Source of the DNA: an uncultured Acidimicrobiales bacterium
Lineage (GTDB): Bacteria; Actinomycetota; Acidimicrobiia; Acidimicrobiales; SZUA-35
NCBI GenBank assembly: GCA_937922805.1
Contig: CALAJV010000007.1
Coordinates: 62,001-126,000 of the forward strand
DNA: 64,000 bases
Reading direction: 5' to 3'
This document shows, in pieces, positions 25,119 through 34,175 of the stretch. Made by a program: the position numbers and the translations under genes. Numbering within the stretch: position 1 is the first letter of the stretch; the number at the start of each line of letters is the position of its first letter. The notes below the pieces were generated by a model. The model saw only the letters and a list, made by a program, of their open reading frames with translations. It was not told where the DNA came from and did not search any database.

Positions 25119-28100
25119 CTATACGACTGCGGTTACAACATCGAAGTCGAACGTGATGCTGTGGTCTCCGACCTTGCCGCTGGTGCGTAGCTCGACGCCG
25201 GATGACAGATCAACCGCCAACACCTGGCTTTTGATCCATTCAATATGCGGTTCGAGCGAGCTCGTTAACGTATCTGGGGCGTGAACTTTCAGGCTGATCC
25301 GGTCGGTAACGTTAAGGTCCCGATCTTTTCGTTCTTGCTGCACCAGACGGACAAGGTCGCGAGCCAGTCCTTCAGCTTCTAGCTCAGGTGTAATTTCAAC
25401 GTCAAGAACAACGACTGCTTGATTTCCTGGTAATGACGCTGCCGTGACTCCTTCGAGCGGTCGGAGGTTCAGCTCGAAATCGTCATCGGAAAGTATGTGG
25501 CCAGCTACGTCGACCGACCCGTCCGGCCGGAGACTCCAATTTCCCTGCTTGGCGGTCTTGATCACCGTTTGCACGTCGGATCCTAACCTTGGTCCGAGGA
25601 CCCGACCGTTTGGTTGTAGGACAAACTCACCGTATTCCGCAATGTCATCGGAAAATTCAACTGATTTCACGTTTACCTCATCAGCGAGTAGATCACTGAA
25701 CGGCTCGATAATTCGAGCTTCACCGCCGGCGAGGATGATTTTTGCTAGAGGTTGTCGAATTCGATGACCGCTATCGTCCCGAAGTCGCAGAGCTGCTGAC
25801 GCAGTCTCGCGTAGCCGATCCATTCGCTTAACGAGATCCGGGTCGGCGGGTAACAGATCGGCTTCTGGCCAAGATTGAAGATGTAAGCTCCCGTCGGAGG
25901 TCAGGCCCGTCCAGATCTCTTCGGTTGTGAATGGCAACAGCGGTGCTGCGACCTTCATCAGCGTGGTTAAGACAGTGTAGAGCGTGTCCAATGCGTCGGT
26001 ATCTACATCGCCGGCCTCAGCGTTCCAAAAACGTTCCCTGCTGCGTCTGATGTACCAGTTGGTTAGGGCGTCGAGGAATCCATGAACCGTCGCTGATGCT
26101 CCAGCCAAGTCGTACGCGTCGAGTTGGCCGGTTGCTTCTACAACCAAGTCGTGGGTCTTGGCCAGAATGTAGCGGTCGAGGAGGTGTTCAGAATCGACTC
26201 GGTGCTTGGCCCTGTAACCATCGGCGTTGGCATACAAGGTGAAGAAGCTGTACGCATTCCAAATTGGATTCAAGATCTGGCGAACAACGGCGCGAACATC
26301 TTCACCATCACGATCAATCGACAAATCAAGCCCTCGTAGGATCGGAGAACTGATGAGTCGCCATCGAAGAGCATCTGATCCGATCGTTTCGAAGATGTCC
26401 AAAGGATCGGGGTAGTTACGGAGCTTCTTCGACAGTTTCTGGCCCTCGCTGTCCAGCACAACACCGTGGCAGATCACGTTGGAGAACGCAGGTCGATCGA
26501 ACAACGCGACCGAAAGCACGTGCATTGTGTAGAACCAGCCCCGAGTTTGGGCTATGTACTCGACGATGAAGTCAGCCGGATTGTGCTTCTCGAAAAACTC
26601 TACATTCTCGAACGGATAGTGGTGCTGGGCGTACGGCATCGACCCTGACTCGAACCAGCAATCCAAGACTTCCGGCACCCGCCGCATCATTGATTGACCA
26701 GATGGATCATCAGGATTCGGACGAACTAAATCATCAATGTAGGGTCGATGAAGGTTCTCGGGGCGAACACCGAAGTCTTTCTCTAGCTCGTCGAGTGAGC
26801 CGTAGACATCAACACGAGGAAACTCCGGGTTGTCACTTCGCCAGATAGGAATTGGAGCGCCCCAGAATCGGTTTCGGCTGACCGACCAATCTCGCGCTCC
26901 CTCCAACCACTTGCCGAACTGTCCGTCCCGAACGTGATCGGGGATCCAGTTGATTTGGCTGTTGGCTTCAAGGAGCTGATCGGTGAGTGACGTGACGCTT
27001 ACGTACCACGAACTGATGGCGCGATAAATGATTGGAGTATCGGTGCGCCAGCAATGAGGATAGTTATGGTCGTAAGTTTCATGGCGAAGAACTTTGTCTC
27101 TTCCCTTAAGTGTCTTAATGATTTCTGGGTTTGCCTCGAACACGTTCATTCCGGCAAAGTCGGTGACCTCTTCGGTGAAGCGACCCTCATCATCGACAGG
27201 TACAACTAGCTCGATACCTTCGGCTTCACAGACCCGCTGATCGTCCTCGCCGAAGCCAGGCGCCATGTGAACCACGCCGGTTCCATTACCCGTTTCGACG
27301 AAATCAGCGCCGAGAACTCTAAATGACTGGGGGTGATCTTTGAAGTAAGGGAACAGGGGGGTGTAGCGGCGTTCGACAAGCTCGTTGCCCTTCATCTTGG
27401 CTACCGGCTCAACTTCTCCGAGTTCTTTGCTGTACCGAGCTAGGGCCGCTTCAGCCATAATCACATAGCGGCCGGGCTGGTTCGGATCGTCGACGACTAC
27501 GTAGTCAATATCGGGGCCAACCGCCAAGGCCAAGTTGGACGGCAGCGTCCACGGAGTGGTCGTCCAAGCAAGGATTGCCAGTGGTCCAGGATCTGTCGCC
27601 GCTGGCTCCAGCGTGAAGGCAACAGTTACGGCCGGATCCTGGCGCGGCCTGGTTGCATCATCGAGACGGATCTCAAAGTTGGCCAGTGGTGTCTCGGCCC
27701 CCCATGAGTATGGCATCACCCGGTGGGCCTCATAGATGAGGCCCTTGTCCCAAAGCTGTTTAAAGGCCCAGATAACGGACTCCATGTAGTCGAGATCCAT
27801 CGTCTTATAGTCGCTATCGAAGTCAACCCACCGAGCTTGACGGGTCACATACTGCTCCCACTCCTTGGTGTAGCGGAGCACTGATGTTTGGCAGTGGTCG
27901 TTGAACTTGTCGATTCCAAAATCGAGGATGGCCTTACGACCAGCGACCCCAAGTTCTTTTTCACTTTCCATCTCGGCCGGCAAACCATGGCAATCCCATC
28001 CGAATCGGCGGTCTACGCGGTTCCCTCGCATGGTCTGATATCGAGGGATGACGTCCTTGACGTACCCAGTAAGCAGGTGACCATAGTGGGGGAGACCGTT

Positions 28101-28283
28101 TGCGAATGGCGGCCCGTCGTTGAAAACGTATTCAGAGCCGCCATTAGACTCTGACTCTCTTTGGTCAATCGAGGCCTGGAACGTGCCTTCCCGCTCCCAT
28201 CTCTGCAAAATGCTTCGTTCAATAGCTGGAAAATCCGGCCTTGAGGAAACATCTGGGTAGGGATTCGAGGATTGCGAGTTCAT
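25119..28283 (-). CDS. ileS: Isoleucyl-tRNA synthetase, eukaryote-like type
   Basis: About 1054 residues from the ATG at 28283; a GTG three codons upstream (28292) is an alternative. The class I HIGH motif appears as HYGH in PPFANGLPHYGHLLTG and the KMSKS motif as KLSKK followed by LRNYPDPLD, a pattern typical of the eukaryote-like IleS group found in Actinobacteria and associated with natural mupirocin tolerance. WTTTPWTLPSNLALAVG marks the editing domain. No C-terminal zinc-finger cysteines are seen. It charges tRNA-Ile. It is divergent from the DksA-like gene across about 350 bases. Confidence 0.97.
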   Translation of the reverse strand: MNSQSSNPYPDVSSRPDFPAIERSILQRWEREGTFQASIDQRESESNGGSEYVFNDGPPFANGLPHYGHLLTGYVKDVIPRYQTMRGNRVDRRFGWDCHGLPAEMESEKELGVAGRKAILDFGIDKFNDHCQTSVLRYTKEWEQYVTRQARWVDFDSDYKTMDLDYMESVIWAFKQLWDKGLIYEAHRVMPYSWGAETPLANFEIRLDDATRPRQDPAVTVAFTLEPAATDPGPLAILAWTTTPWTLPSNLALAVGPDIDYVVVDDPNQPGRYVIMAEAALARYSKELGEVEPVAKMKGNELVERRYTPLFPYFKDHPQSFRVLGADFVETGNGTGVVHMAPGFGEDDQRVCEAEGIELVVPVDDEGRFTEEVTDFAGMNVFEANPEIIKTLKGRDKVLRHETYDHNYPHCWRTDTPIIYRAISSWYVSVTSLTDQLLEANSQINWIPDHVRDGQFGKWLEGARDWSVSRNRFWGAPIPIWRSDNPEFPRVDVYGSLDELEKDFGVRPENLHRPYIDDLVRPNPDDPSGQSMMRRVPEVLDCWFESGSMPYAQHHYPFENVEFFEKHNPADFIVEYIAQTRGWFYTMHVLSVALFDRPAFSNVICHGVVLDSEGQKLSKKLRNYPDPLDIFETIGSDALRWRLISSPILRGLDLSIDRDGEDVRAVVRQILNPIWNAYSFFTLYANADGYRAKHRVDSEHLLDRYILAKTHDLVVEATGQLDAYDLAGASATVHGFLDALTNWYIRRSRERFWNAEAGDVDTDALDTLYTVLTTLMKVAAPLLPFTTEEIWTGLTSDGSLHLQSWPEADLLPADPDLVKRMDRLRETASAALRLRDDSGHRIRQPLAKIILAGGEARIIEPFSDLLADEVNVKSVEFSDDIAEYGEFVLQPNGRVLGPRLGSDVQTVIKTAKQGNWSLRPDGSVDVAGHILSDDDFELNLRPLEGVTAASLPGNQAVVVLDVEITPELEAEGLARDLVRLVQQERKDRDLNVTDRISLKVHAPDTLTSSLEPHIEWIKSQVLAVDLSSGVELRTSGKVGDHSITFDFDVVTAVV

Positions 28284-28636
28284 GGACGCCACGATACCGC
28301 CCTATATGGGCCTACACGGGCCAATTTAACGGCTCGTAACGACGACGAATAAACAGGGCGCTACGTTCGGTTCAAACCGGGGTACTCAAGATCTGTTTCT
28401 TGCTTAGTAGGTTAGAAAACAGGCGGCATATTGGCCAAAAACCGTGAGAATATTGAGGAATCCGGGCTTGCTCGTTGGTGCTGCAACGTTTCGGCCTCTA
28501 CACTACGCCGACTCCTACGCCAGTCTTGGCGAAGGCATGAATGCTTACAATCGTTTCGGTTTGAGCTTCCTGGCTCTTGATATCGAACCGATTTAGAGCA
28601 GTGAGTGTGAGTCCAAAAACCTTATGTTTCGAAGGC
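28284..28636. promoter_or_regulatory. Divergent intergenic region between ileS and the DksA-like gene
   Basis: About 350 bases that should hold promoters in both directions. A near-perfect symmetrical element CGGTT-CA-AACCG lies at 28368-28379. The reverse strand next to ileS has GGGCGGTATCGTG, which resembles a T-box core but lacks its key T. A few in-frame GTG/TTG starts for the DksA-like gene occur from 28577. I see no RNA gene here. Confidence 0.35.
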
Positions 28637-29329
28637 ATGGTGACAGCGAAAGTGTCTGCTAAGAAAAAACCAGCGAAGAAGGCGGCGGCCAAGAAGGCTG
28701 CCCCTAAGGCAGCAAAGAAAGTGACCAAGGCTGCTCCGAAGAAGACGGCGGCCAAGAAGGCTTCGCCAGCAAAGAAGGCTGCTCCGAAGAAGGCGGCGGC
28801 TAAGAAGGCTGCTCCAGCGAAGAAGGCGGCGGCTAAGAAGGCTGCTCCGGCGAAGAAGGCGGCGGCTAAGAAGGCTGCTCCGGCCAAGAAAACTGCTTCG
28901 AAGAAGAAAGCGGTTCCAAAGAAAGACACGGGTCCTCGAACTATCCCGGCCAAATACAAGTACTTGCATGACGATGCTTGGCTACAAAAGCAAAGAGAGC
29001 AGCTGCTCACCGAGCGAGCCAACTATACGTCGAGCGCGGAGCGGCTTGCCGCTGAGGCAGCTGCGCTAATGGCAGACCGGGAACCGGGCGACGTTCAGTT
29101 CGACGAGGAGTCTGGTGAAGGCGACACGATTGCAGTGGAACGGGATCGTGATCTTGCCCTTTCTGCCCAGGCTCGCCAAGCAGTCGAAGACATCGATGCT
29201 GCCCTAGAGCGGCTTGACAAAAAGACTTATGGGCTCTGCACGGCCGGAGATGACATCATCCCACGTGATCGTCTTGAGGCCCTACCGGAAGCAGCGGTAT
29301 GCGTCACTCACAAGACGTCAATGTTCTAG
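28637..29329 (+). CDS. DksA/TraR-like protein with a histone-H1-like lysine-alanine tail
   Basis: 230 residues from the ATG at 28637; TTG/GTG starts up to 20 codons upstream in the same frame are possible. Residues 1-96 are almost entirely K, A, P, S and T in AAAKKAAPAKK-type repeats. The remainder has a helical hairpin and the DksA/TraR C-terminal region (LDKKTYGLCTAG, IIPRDRLEALPEAAVCVTH). The zinc-finger is incomplete: Cys201, Gly204 (usually Cys), Cys222 and His225. DksA-like proteins modulate RNA polymerase; the tail suggests DNA binding. A similar tailed gene next to lspA is known in Streptomyces. Its stop overlaps the lspA start. Confidence 0.85.
   Translation: MVTAKVSAKKKPAKKAAAKKAAPKAAKKVTKAAPKKTAAKKASPAKKAAPKKAAAKKAAPAKKAAAKKAAPAKKAAAKKAAPAKKTASKKKAVPKKDTGPRTIPAKYKYLHDDAWLQKQREQLLTERANYTSSAERLAAEAAALMADREPGDVQFDEESGEGDTIAVERDRDLALSAQARQAVEDIDAALERLDKKTYGLCTAGDDIIPRDRLEALPEAAVCVTHKTSMF
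28793..28891 (+). repeat. Three tandem 33-base units in the lysine-alanine tail
   Basis: Units at 28793-28825, 28826-28858 and 28859-28891 differ at only a few bases and each encode the 11-residue AAAKKAAPAKK. Shorter, more divergent copies precede them. The high identity suggests recent duplication and possible length variation. Confidence 0.9.
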
Positions 29330-29988
29330 ATTCGGCAGCATCCCAAAAAACCGGTATCGGTGGACTCCGATATGCCGTTCCGGTTGCAGCTCTCATCGTC
29401 GCTGCAGATCAAGGCAGCAAGCAGTGGGCCCTGTCGCGTCTGACCCAGGGTCCCTGTTCAATAGACGACGCCTGCGTCGACCTTTTTGGTAGCGCTCGTT
29501 TTCACCTAACGTTTAACACCGGAGCCGCTTTTCAAAGCGGCCAAAGCCTGGGGCCAATCATCGGGCTTTTGGCGATGGTCATGTCGGTCGTGTTGCTGGC
29601 GATGGCGTGGCGACGGCCCGACCGGCTTGGCGCACTCTTATTAGGGGGCGTAGCAGGGGGAGCGATTGGCAACCTTGTGGATCGCCTTTTCAGAGCCGAT
29701 GACGGCGTACTGAGCGGCGCCGTTGTTGACTTTATCGAGGTCTTCGACTGGTATCCCATTTTCAACATCGCCGATGCGGCGATTGTCTGCTCAGTAATGG
29801 CTCTAATTGGGTATTCCCTCCTACGACCCGAGCTGGCAATAGCGGGCACTCCCAATGACGTTGCTGTTATTGATGATGATGTTGACGGAACGGGTGGATC
29901 GGTCGATGATGAACAGAGCGGGGCTCACGAAGAGGTCGAACAAGACGATCGGCCGAGTGATGAGATGTCACGCGGTCTGAGCGACTGA
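29299..29988 (+). CDS. lspA: Lipoprotein signal peptidase LspA
   Basis: 229 residues. Four membrane segments are visible, and the aspartic protease motifs are present: FHLTFNTGAAF, GGAIGNLVDRLF with the first catalytic Asp, and FDWYPIFNIADAAI with the second. It cleaves prolipoprotein signal peptides after lipid modification. The C-terminal extension of about 55 residues is acidic and polar (DDDVDGTGG and onward), longer than in most family members. The start lies 31 bases inside the DksA-like gene, and rluD follows. Confidence 0.94.
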   Translation: MRHSQDVNVLDSAASQKTGIGGLRYAVPVAALIVAADQGSKQWALSRLTQGPCSIDDACVDLFGSARFHLTFNTGAAFQSGQSLGPIIGLLAMVMSVVLLAMAWRRPDRLGALLLGGVAGGAIGNLVDRLFRADDGVLSGAVVDFIEVFDWYPIFNIADAAIVCSVMALIGYSLLRPELAIAGTPNDVAVIDDDVDGTGGSVDDEQSGAHEEVEQDDRPSDEMSRGLSD

Positions 29989-30009
29989 GCATCGCGACTG
30001 ACTGCTCCG

Positions 30010-30954
30010 ATGACCAATCCAACAACACTGACTGAAGAGATTCCACAGGCCTTGGCTGGCGAACGAATCGATCGTGCCGTTTCGATGATCGCCAGCGTGG
30101 CCCGCAGCGAAGCTAACCGCCTCATTAGTAACGGCGAAGTTACCATCGATGGAGTCGTCCCCCAGAAGCCCTCGGAGCGGGTCTCCGTCGGGGCGATCGT
30201 GACAGTCAATGTCTACCAGACGGACGATTCGATCGAGGCGAACCCAGGGGTCGACTTCGATGTTGTCTTTTCTGATGATCATGTCATCGTTGTCGACAAG
30301 CCACCTCACCTAATTGTTCACCCTGGGTCTGGTACTGAAGGCGACACGCTGGTCAATGGCTTGCTGCATCACTACCCAGAAATTGAGCTGGTCGGGCAGC
30401 CCGAAAGACCGGGCATTGTTCACCGGTTGGACAAGGGAACATCAGGGTTGTTAGCTGTTGCTCGAACCCAACAAGCGTACGATGATTTAGCCAGCCAATT
30501 GGCGTCCCGATTGGTGACCCGACGTTACATCGCGGTAGTCACCGGAATTGTGGAATCGGAACAGGGCCTTATCGATGCGCCCCTGGGGCGCTCCGAGAGA
30601 GACGCGACGCTACGAGCCGTAGTCAACAACGGAAAGCCGGCCCGGACTCGCTATGAGGTCAAGGAGCGCTATCCCAAGGCGAATTTTACTCTGGTTGAGT
30701 GCCAGCTTGAGACGGGTCGGACCCACCAGATACGAGCGCACATGAAAGCAATTGATCATCCGATTGCCGGTGACTTCCGCTATGGAGGTGAATCGGTGAG
30801 GCCTGATCTCGGACGCCCGTTCCTTCACGCCGCCACACTGGCATTTGACCACCCAACGACGGATGAACGCCTTAGTTTCACGTCGGATCTGCCAGCAGAT
30901 CTAGCCGACACGTTGGCTTCGCTTGACGCCGGGCAACTCGACGTCGACGGCTGA
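30010..30954 (+). CDS. rluD: RluD-like 23S rRNA pseudouridine synthase
   Basis: 314 residues. An N-terminal S4 RNA-binding domain (ERIDRAVSMIASVARSEANR, ISNGEVTIDG) is followed by the RluA-type catalytic domain with VVDKPPHLIVHPG and the catalytic aspartate in GIVHRLDKGTSGLLAVA. ETGRTHQIRAHMKAIDHPI is also conserved. The lspA-rluD pair is widespread. The exact uridines modified (probably helix 69 in 23S rRNA) are inferred from family. Confidence 0.92.
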   Translation: MTNPTTLTEEIPQALAGERIDRAVSMIASVARSEANRLISNGEVTIDGVVPQKPSERVSVGAIVTVNVYQTDDSIEANPGVDFDVVFSDDHVIVVDKPPHLIVHPGSGTEGDTLVNGLLHHYPEIELVGQPERPGIVHRLDKGTSGLLAVARTQQAYDDLASQLASRLVTRRYIAVVTGIVESEQGLIDAPLGRSERDATLRAVVNNGKPARTRYEVKERYPKANFTLVECQLETGRTHQIRAHMKAIDHPIAGDFRYGGESVRPDLGRPFLHAATLAFDHPTTDERLSFTSDLPADLADTLASLDAGQLDVDG

Positions 30955-30996
30955 ATGTTGAATTGAGCTGGCACGATTTGCAGCCAGCCCAGTTAG

Positions 30997-31590
30997 TCAC
31001 GGGCGTACGATGATGTCGCTAATTTGGGGTCGAACTCGACCCGCCGATCGGCCCGGTTCATCGGGGAGCGGATAGCCAATCGCCACCGTTGCAACCAAAC
31101 GAGTGTCCGCTGGAACCTGCAGTTCCTGGCTTAGAGCGGGTTCATGATCAAATGGACCAAACAAACATGCTCCGAGGCCAGCGTCGGTAGCCAACAGTAG
31201 AAGATTCTGCGCAACCGCTCCGGCATCAACCCACCAGTACGGGACAGCCCACCTGCTGGAAGACTTACCTAAGCCGGTTTTAGCCTTATCAGATTCTGAA
31301 TATCGATCCAGGTAGCGCTGGGGGTTTACCGTCACGATCACAATGGCTGGAGCGGAAAGAAGATTTTGCCACCGAAACGTTGACCGCTTCGGCTCAGGCA
31401 GAGTTGTCGACCAGTAACGTTCGACCGCTTCTTCGTTGTCTAGAACGATAAATCCCACGGCCTGCGTATTCCCAGCCGACGGCGCCCGTCGAGCCAGGTC
31501 GAGTAGATGCTCAAGCTCACCAGGAGGGAGTGCGATCCGTTGGTAGGCGCGAACCATCCGTCGCTTCTTTATGGCGTCGGTCAGCTCCAT
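30997..31590 (-). CDS. Nitroreductase-family FMN oxidoreductase
   Basis: 197 residues. FMN-binding segments include RRMVRAYQRIALPPGELEHL with the arginines that contact phosphate, RAPSAGNTQAVGFIV, and near the C-terminus GLGACLFGPFDH and VATVAIGYPLPDEP. The substrate cannot be predicted. The gene lies 11 bases downstream of an Rrf2-family regulator on the same strand, so the regulator probably controls it. Confidence 0.9.
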   Translation of the reverse strand: MELTDAIKKRRMVRAYQRIALPPGELEHLLDLARRAPSAGNTQAVGFIVLDNEEAVERYWSTTLPEPKRSTFRWQNLLSAPAIVIVTVNPQRYLDRYSESDKAKTGLGKSSSRWAVPYWWVDAGAVAQNLLLLATDAGLGACLFGPFDHEPALSQELQVPADTRLVATVAIGYPLPDEPGRSAGRVRPQISDIIVRP

Positions 31591-31601
31591 GCCGATCTAG
31601 G

Positions 31602-32039
31602 TCACTGAGGCCAGCTGGTCGAACCAGTGGCGATGGCTGAAATGTCGGCCAGAGTGTAGTTCTCCAGCAAAATCCGCATTTCAGAGCCGACTTTGTTCCA
31701 GATGCTAAGAAGCACGCATTGCCCCTCATGATCGCAGGCCCCCGCAGTGTGCGGCTCGCCGAAGTCGCCAAGTGTGATTGGCCCATCAACGGCGCGAAGG
31801 ATTTCGGCCAACGTGATTTCGCTCGGGCTTCGAGCCAAAATATAGCCGCCACCCACTCCTCGCTTAGAACGAACTAGGCCAGCGCCTTTCAGAGAGAGGA
31901 GAATCTGTTCCAGATATGGCTGAGGTAGGCCGGTTTTTTCAGCGATGTCTCGAACCGGCGTGGGCCCTTCGGCTGATCCACTCATTGCCAGAGATAACAA
32001 CGCTCTGCTGGCATAGTCACCTCGGGTCGAAACTCGCAT
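31602..32039 (-). CDS. Rrf2-family transcriptional regulator
   Basis: 145 residues. The winged helix is clear (MRVSTRGDYASRALLSLAMS, DIAEKTGLPQPYLEQILLSL, GAGLVRSKRGVGGGYILARS). Family members that bind iron-sulfur clusters have three cysteines near residues 90-105; here I see two (ACDHEGQC), so cluster binding is possible but not assured. The wing region SEITLAEILRAVDGP is typical. It heads a two-gene unit with the nitroreductase and is divergent from the phosphodiesterase gene. Confidence 0.9.
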   Translation of the reverse strand: MRVSTRGDYASRALLSLAMSGSAEGPTPVRDIAEKTGLPQPYLEQILLSLKGAGLVRSKRGVGGGYILARSPSEITLAEILRAVDGPITLGDFGEPHTAGACDHEGQCVLLSIWNKVGSEMRILLENYTLADISAIATGSTSWPQ

Positions 32040-32330
32040 GATTACTACGATAGCTGGCTCACAGCTCCATATCGCGGTGCCCGAGTGCGAGAGGTCCGGT
32101 CAGATTTTCCCTGCGATTCTCTGGCTCGTTGGTTCTTTCTGAACTTGTTTCTCCGTTGATGTGAGGTTCTGGGTGAGATGGGGGTTAACAAAAGAATGGC
32201 TACCGTCAGGAAAAAATGGGCCGATCATTTATATACAGATACATTTGGTAGTCAGCCGAGTGAGCAAAACGGCCAAAAGATGGCTAGGGAAACGGCTTAA
32301 ATACGTCAGGGCGACGGAGGCAGCGGGTTC

Positions 32331-33425
32331 ATGGATCACAAGCAGATGGTGCGGCCTCAATTTGGCGATGGGTGCATTACCGAGCTCATGCCGGCGTTGC
32401 TCGGATACGGTCAGAAAAGCCTGCCAGCTGAATTTGGCGACGGTGGCCGGGTGTTGTTTGTGCTCGATGGGCTTGGGTGGGAGCAACTCCGAGAACGGCC
32501 TGGACTCATGCCAGTGCTCGATGAGTTTGTTGGAGACAGAATCACCACCGTGGCGCCATCGACAACTGCTTGCGCGTTGACTTCGATTACTACGGCGTTG
32601 TCGCCCGCCGAACATGGAATTGTCGGATACCGAATGGTCGTCGACGACGACGTCTTCAACTGCCTTCGGTGGGGAAGTCGTTCGCAGCCGGACGCTCGCC
32701 AGACAATACCCCCAGATTTGATTCAGCCTTACGAACCGTTCCTCGGTCAAGCGGTTCCGTACGTAACAAAATCGGAGTTCCGCACCACCGGATTTACCCA
32801 GGCCCACCTGAGGGGAGGCCGACCAGAGGGTTACTCAACGCCAGCGGTTCTGGTCCACAACACCGCCAAGTTGGTTCATAGCGGCGAGGAAGCTGTCTAC
32901 TGCTACTACGACGGAATCGATAAGGTCGCCCACCAATATGGCCTCAGGGACGAGTACGAAGCCGAGCTGGCCTTCGTCGACCGGATGCTCGGGGACATGC
33001 TCGGCGCGTTGCCTGCAGGTACTACCGTGATGGTTAGCGCCGACCACGGCCACGTCGACTGCGGTGACCGATTGGTTCAGATCGACCCTGAAGTTCTCGA
33101 CGCAACCGATTCTTTGTCCGGAGAAGCCAGGTTCCGGTGGCTCCATGCTAAAGGGCGAGCCGGTGATGAACTGTTAGAAATTGCCGAAGATCGTCACGGC
33201 CATCATGCGTGGGTTGCGAGCCGTCAGAAGATGATCGATGAGAATTGGTTCGGCCCCTCCATGTCGTCAGACGTCGCCTCTCGGATCGGAGACGTGGCGC
33301 TGTTGCCGTTCGATTCAATCGGATTTGCTGACCCAGCGGACAGCGGCCCGATTGATTTGATTGGACGGCACGGGTCTTTAACCGCAGCAGAAATGTACGT
33401 TCCATGCCTAGTCCAGACTGCCTGA
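32331..33425 (+). CDS. Nucleotide pyrophosphatase / phosphodiesterase family protein
   Basis: 364 residues of the alkaline phosphatase superfamily. Metal and nucleophile motifs are visible: VLFVLDGLGWEQL, TVAPSTTACALTSITTALSP (nucleophile threonine region), YYDGIDKVAHQYG and MVSADHGHVDC. No signal peptide is present, so it is probably cytoplasmic. Related actinobacterial proteins are annotated as nucleotide pyrophosphatases or phosphodiesterases; the substrate is unknown. GGAGG lies about ten bases before the ATG. It is divergent from the Rrf2 gene across about 290 bases in which I see no other gene. Confidence 0.85.
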   Translation: MDHKQMVRPQFGDGCITELMPALLGYGQKSLPAEFGDGGRVLFVLDGLGWEQLRERPGLMPVLDEFVGDRITTVAPSTTACALTSITTALSPAEHGIVGYRMVVDDDVFNCLRWGSRSQPDARQTIPPDLIQPYEPFLGQAVPYVTKSEFRTTGFTQAHLRGGRPEGYSTPAVLVHNTAKLVHSGEEAVYCYYDGIDKVAHQYGLRDEYEAELAFVDRMLGDMLGALPAGTTVMVSADHGHVDCGDRLVQIDPEVLDATDSLSGEARFRWLHAKGRAGDELLEIAEDRHGHHAWVASRQKMIDENWFGPSMSSDVASRIGDVALLPFDSIGFADPADSGPIDLIGRHGSLTAAEMYVPCLVQTA

Positions 33426-33427
33426 TA

Positions 33428-33475
33428 GTGGTTGAACTAGCATGTAGTTCAACTTGTTCGAGTACTAACAACCAC
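33428..33475 (+). terminator. Inverted repeat with a competing outer helix, after the phosphodiesterase gene
   Basis: GTTGAACTA (33431-33439) and TAGTTCAAC (33445-33453) form a perfect nine-base-pair stem with a five-base loop, three bases past the stop codon. An alternative helix pairs GTGGTTG (33428-33434) with CAACCAC (33469-33475), and the two cannot form fully together. It could be a terminator or a small switch ahead of the next gene. Confidence 0.5.
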
Positions 33476-33530
33476 CTCGTTAATTGGCCGCTTGCGTCCG
33501 CCGAACCGAAAGATTGGATAGAAAGAAGAA

Positions 33531-34028
33531 ATGAGCGATACCCCAGTTCCGGAAAAGCCAGAGATCGTTGCCCCGCCTGAGGCCGAGCCGAAAGAGACAC
33601 CTCCAGGTACGGTGTCTGAGCCGGCTAAGGTCATGCGAATCGGCACGATGATCAAGCAGCTGCTTGAAGAAGTTAAGGCGACCGAGCTTGATGAACCAGG
33701 CCGTGATCGGCTTAAAGAGATCTACGAAACCTCAGTCGAAGAGTTGGCTGAGTCGCTGTCGCCCGACCTTCGAGAAGAGCTAGAACGGCTGGCGTTGCCA
33801 TTCGACGATGGTGAGATCCCTTCTGGGCCTGAGTTGCGAGTTGCCCAAGCTCAACTCGTTGGTTGGTTGGAAGGCCTTTTTCACGGGATCCAAGCGACCC
33901 TTTTTGCTCAACAGAATGCAGCCCGTCAGCAGTTAGAGCAAATGCAACTACAGCAAGCGCTCCCTGCTGGACAACCAGGAGGCCAACCAGGGGTGCCGCA
34001 GCAACAACAGGGCGGCGTTTACCTGTAG
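33531..34028 (+). CDS. bpa: Bacterial proteasome activator Bpa (PafE)
   Basis: 165 residues. A disordered N-terminus (VPEKPEIVAPPEAEPKE) precedes the helical core (MRIGTMIKQLLEEVKATELD, RLKEIYETSVEELAESLSPDLREELERL, then AQLVGWLEGLFHGIQATLFAQQNAARQQLEQM), matching the DUF2587/Bpa family. A Q/G/P-rich linker ends in VYL, which fits the hydrophobic-Tyr-X motif that opens the 20S proteasome gate. Bpa forms a ring that feeds unfolded proteins to the proteasome without ATP. No proteasome genes lie in the window. I rate the family as firm from the core and the C-terminal tripeptide. Confidence 0.85.
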   Translation: MSDTPVPEKPEIVAPPEAEPKETPPGTVSEPAKVMRIGTMIKQLLEEVKATELDEPGRDRLKEIYETSVEELAESLSPDLREELERLALPFDDGEIPSGPELRVAQAQLVGWLEGLFHGIQATLFAQQNAARQQLEQMQLQQALPAGQPGGQPGVPQQQQGGVYL

Positions 34029-34175
34029 CGCACCGCCAACTGCTTGAGCCGTCGCAGCGCGGTTTGCGTTTGCCCAGAATCGAGGCGAACATGATTGGGT
34101 GAGCGGGCGCTGTAGCCAGGGCGACAGGATCGTCCTCGATCCAGACATCGGCGGGCAGCACGGAAGGGATGTAGC

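Noticed and set aside
28284..28320. T-box-like core (GGGCGGTATCGTG on the minus strand) upstream of ileS
   Set aside because: It differs from the consensus at three positions including the T that must pair with the tRNA end, and no stem I or specifier loop is seen upstream.
28355..28385. GGTTCAAACC resembling a tRNA T-loop
   Set aside because: No seven-base loop with a five-base-pair stem can be formed; it is just a short palindrome.
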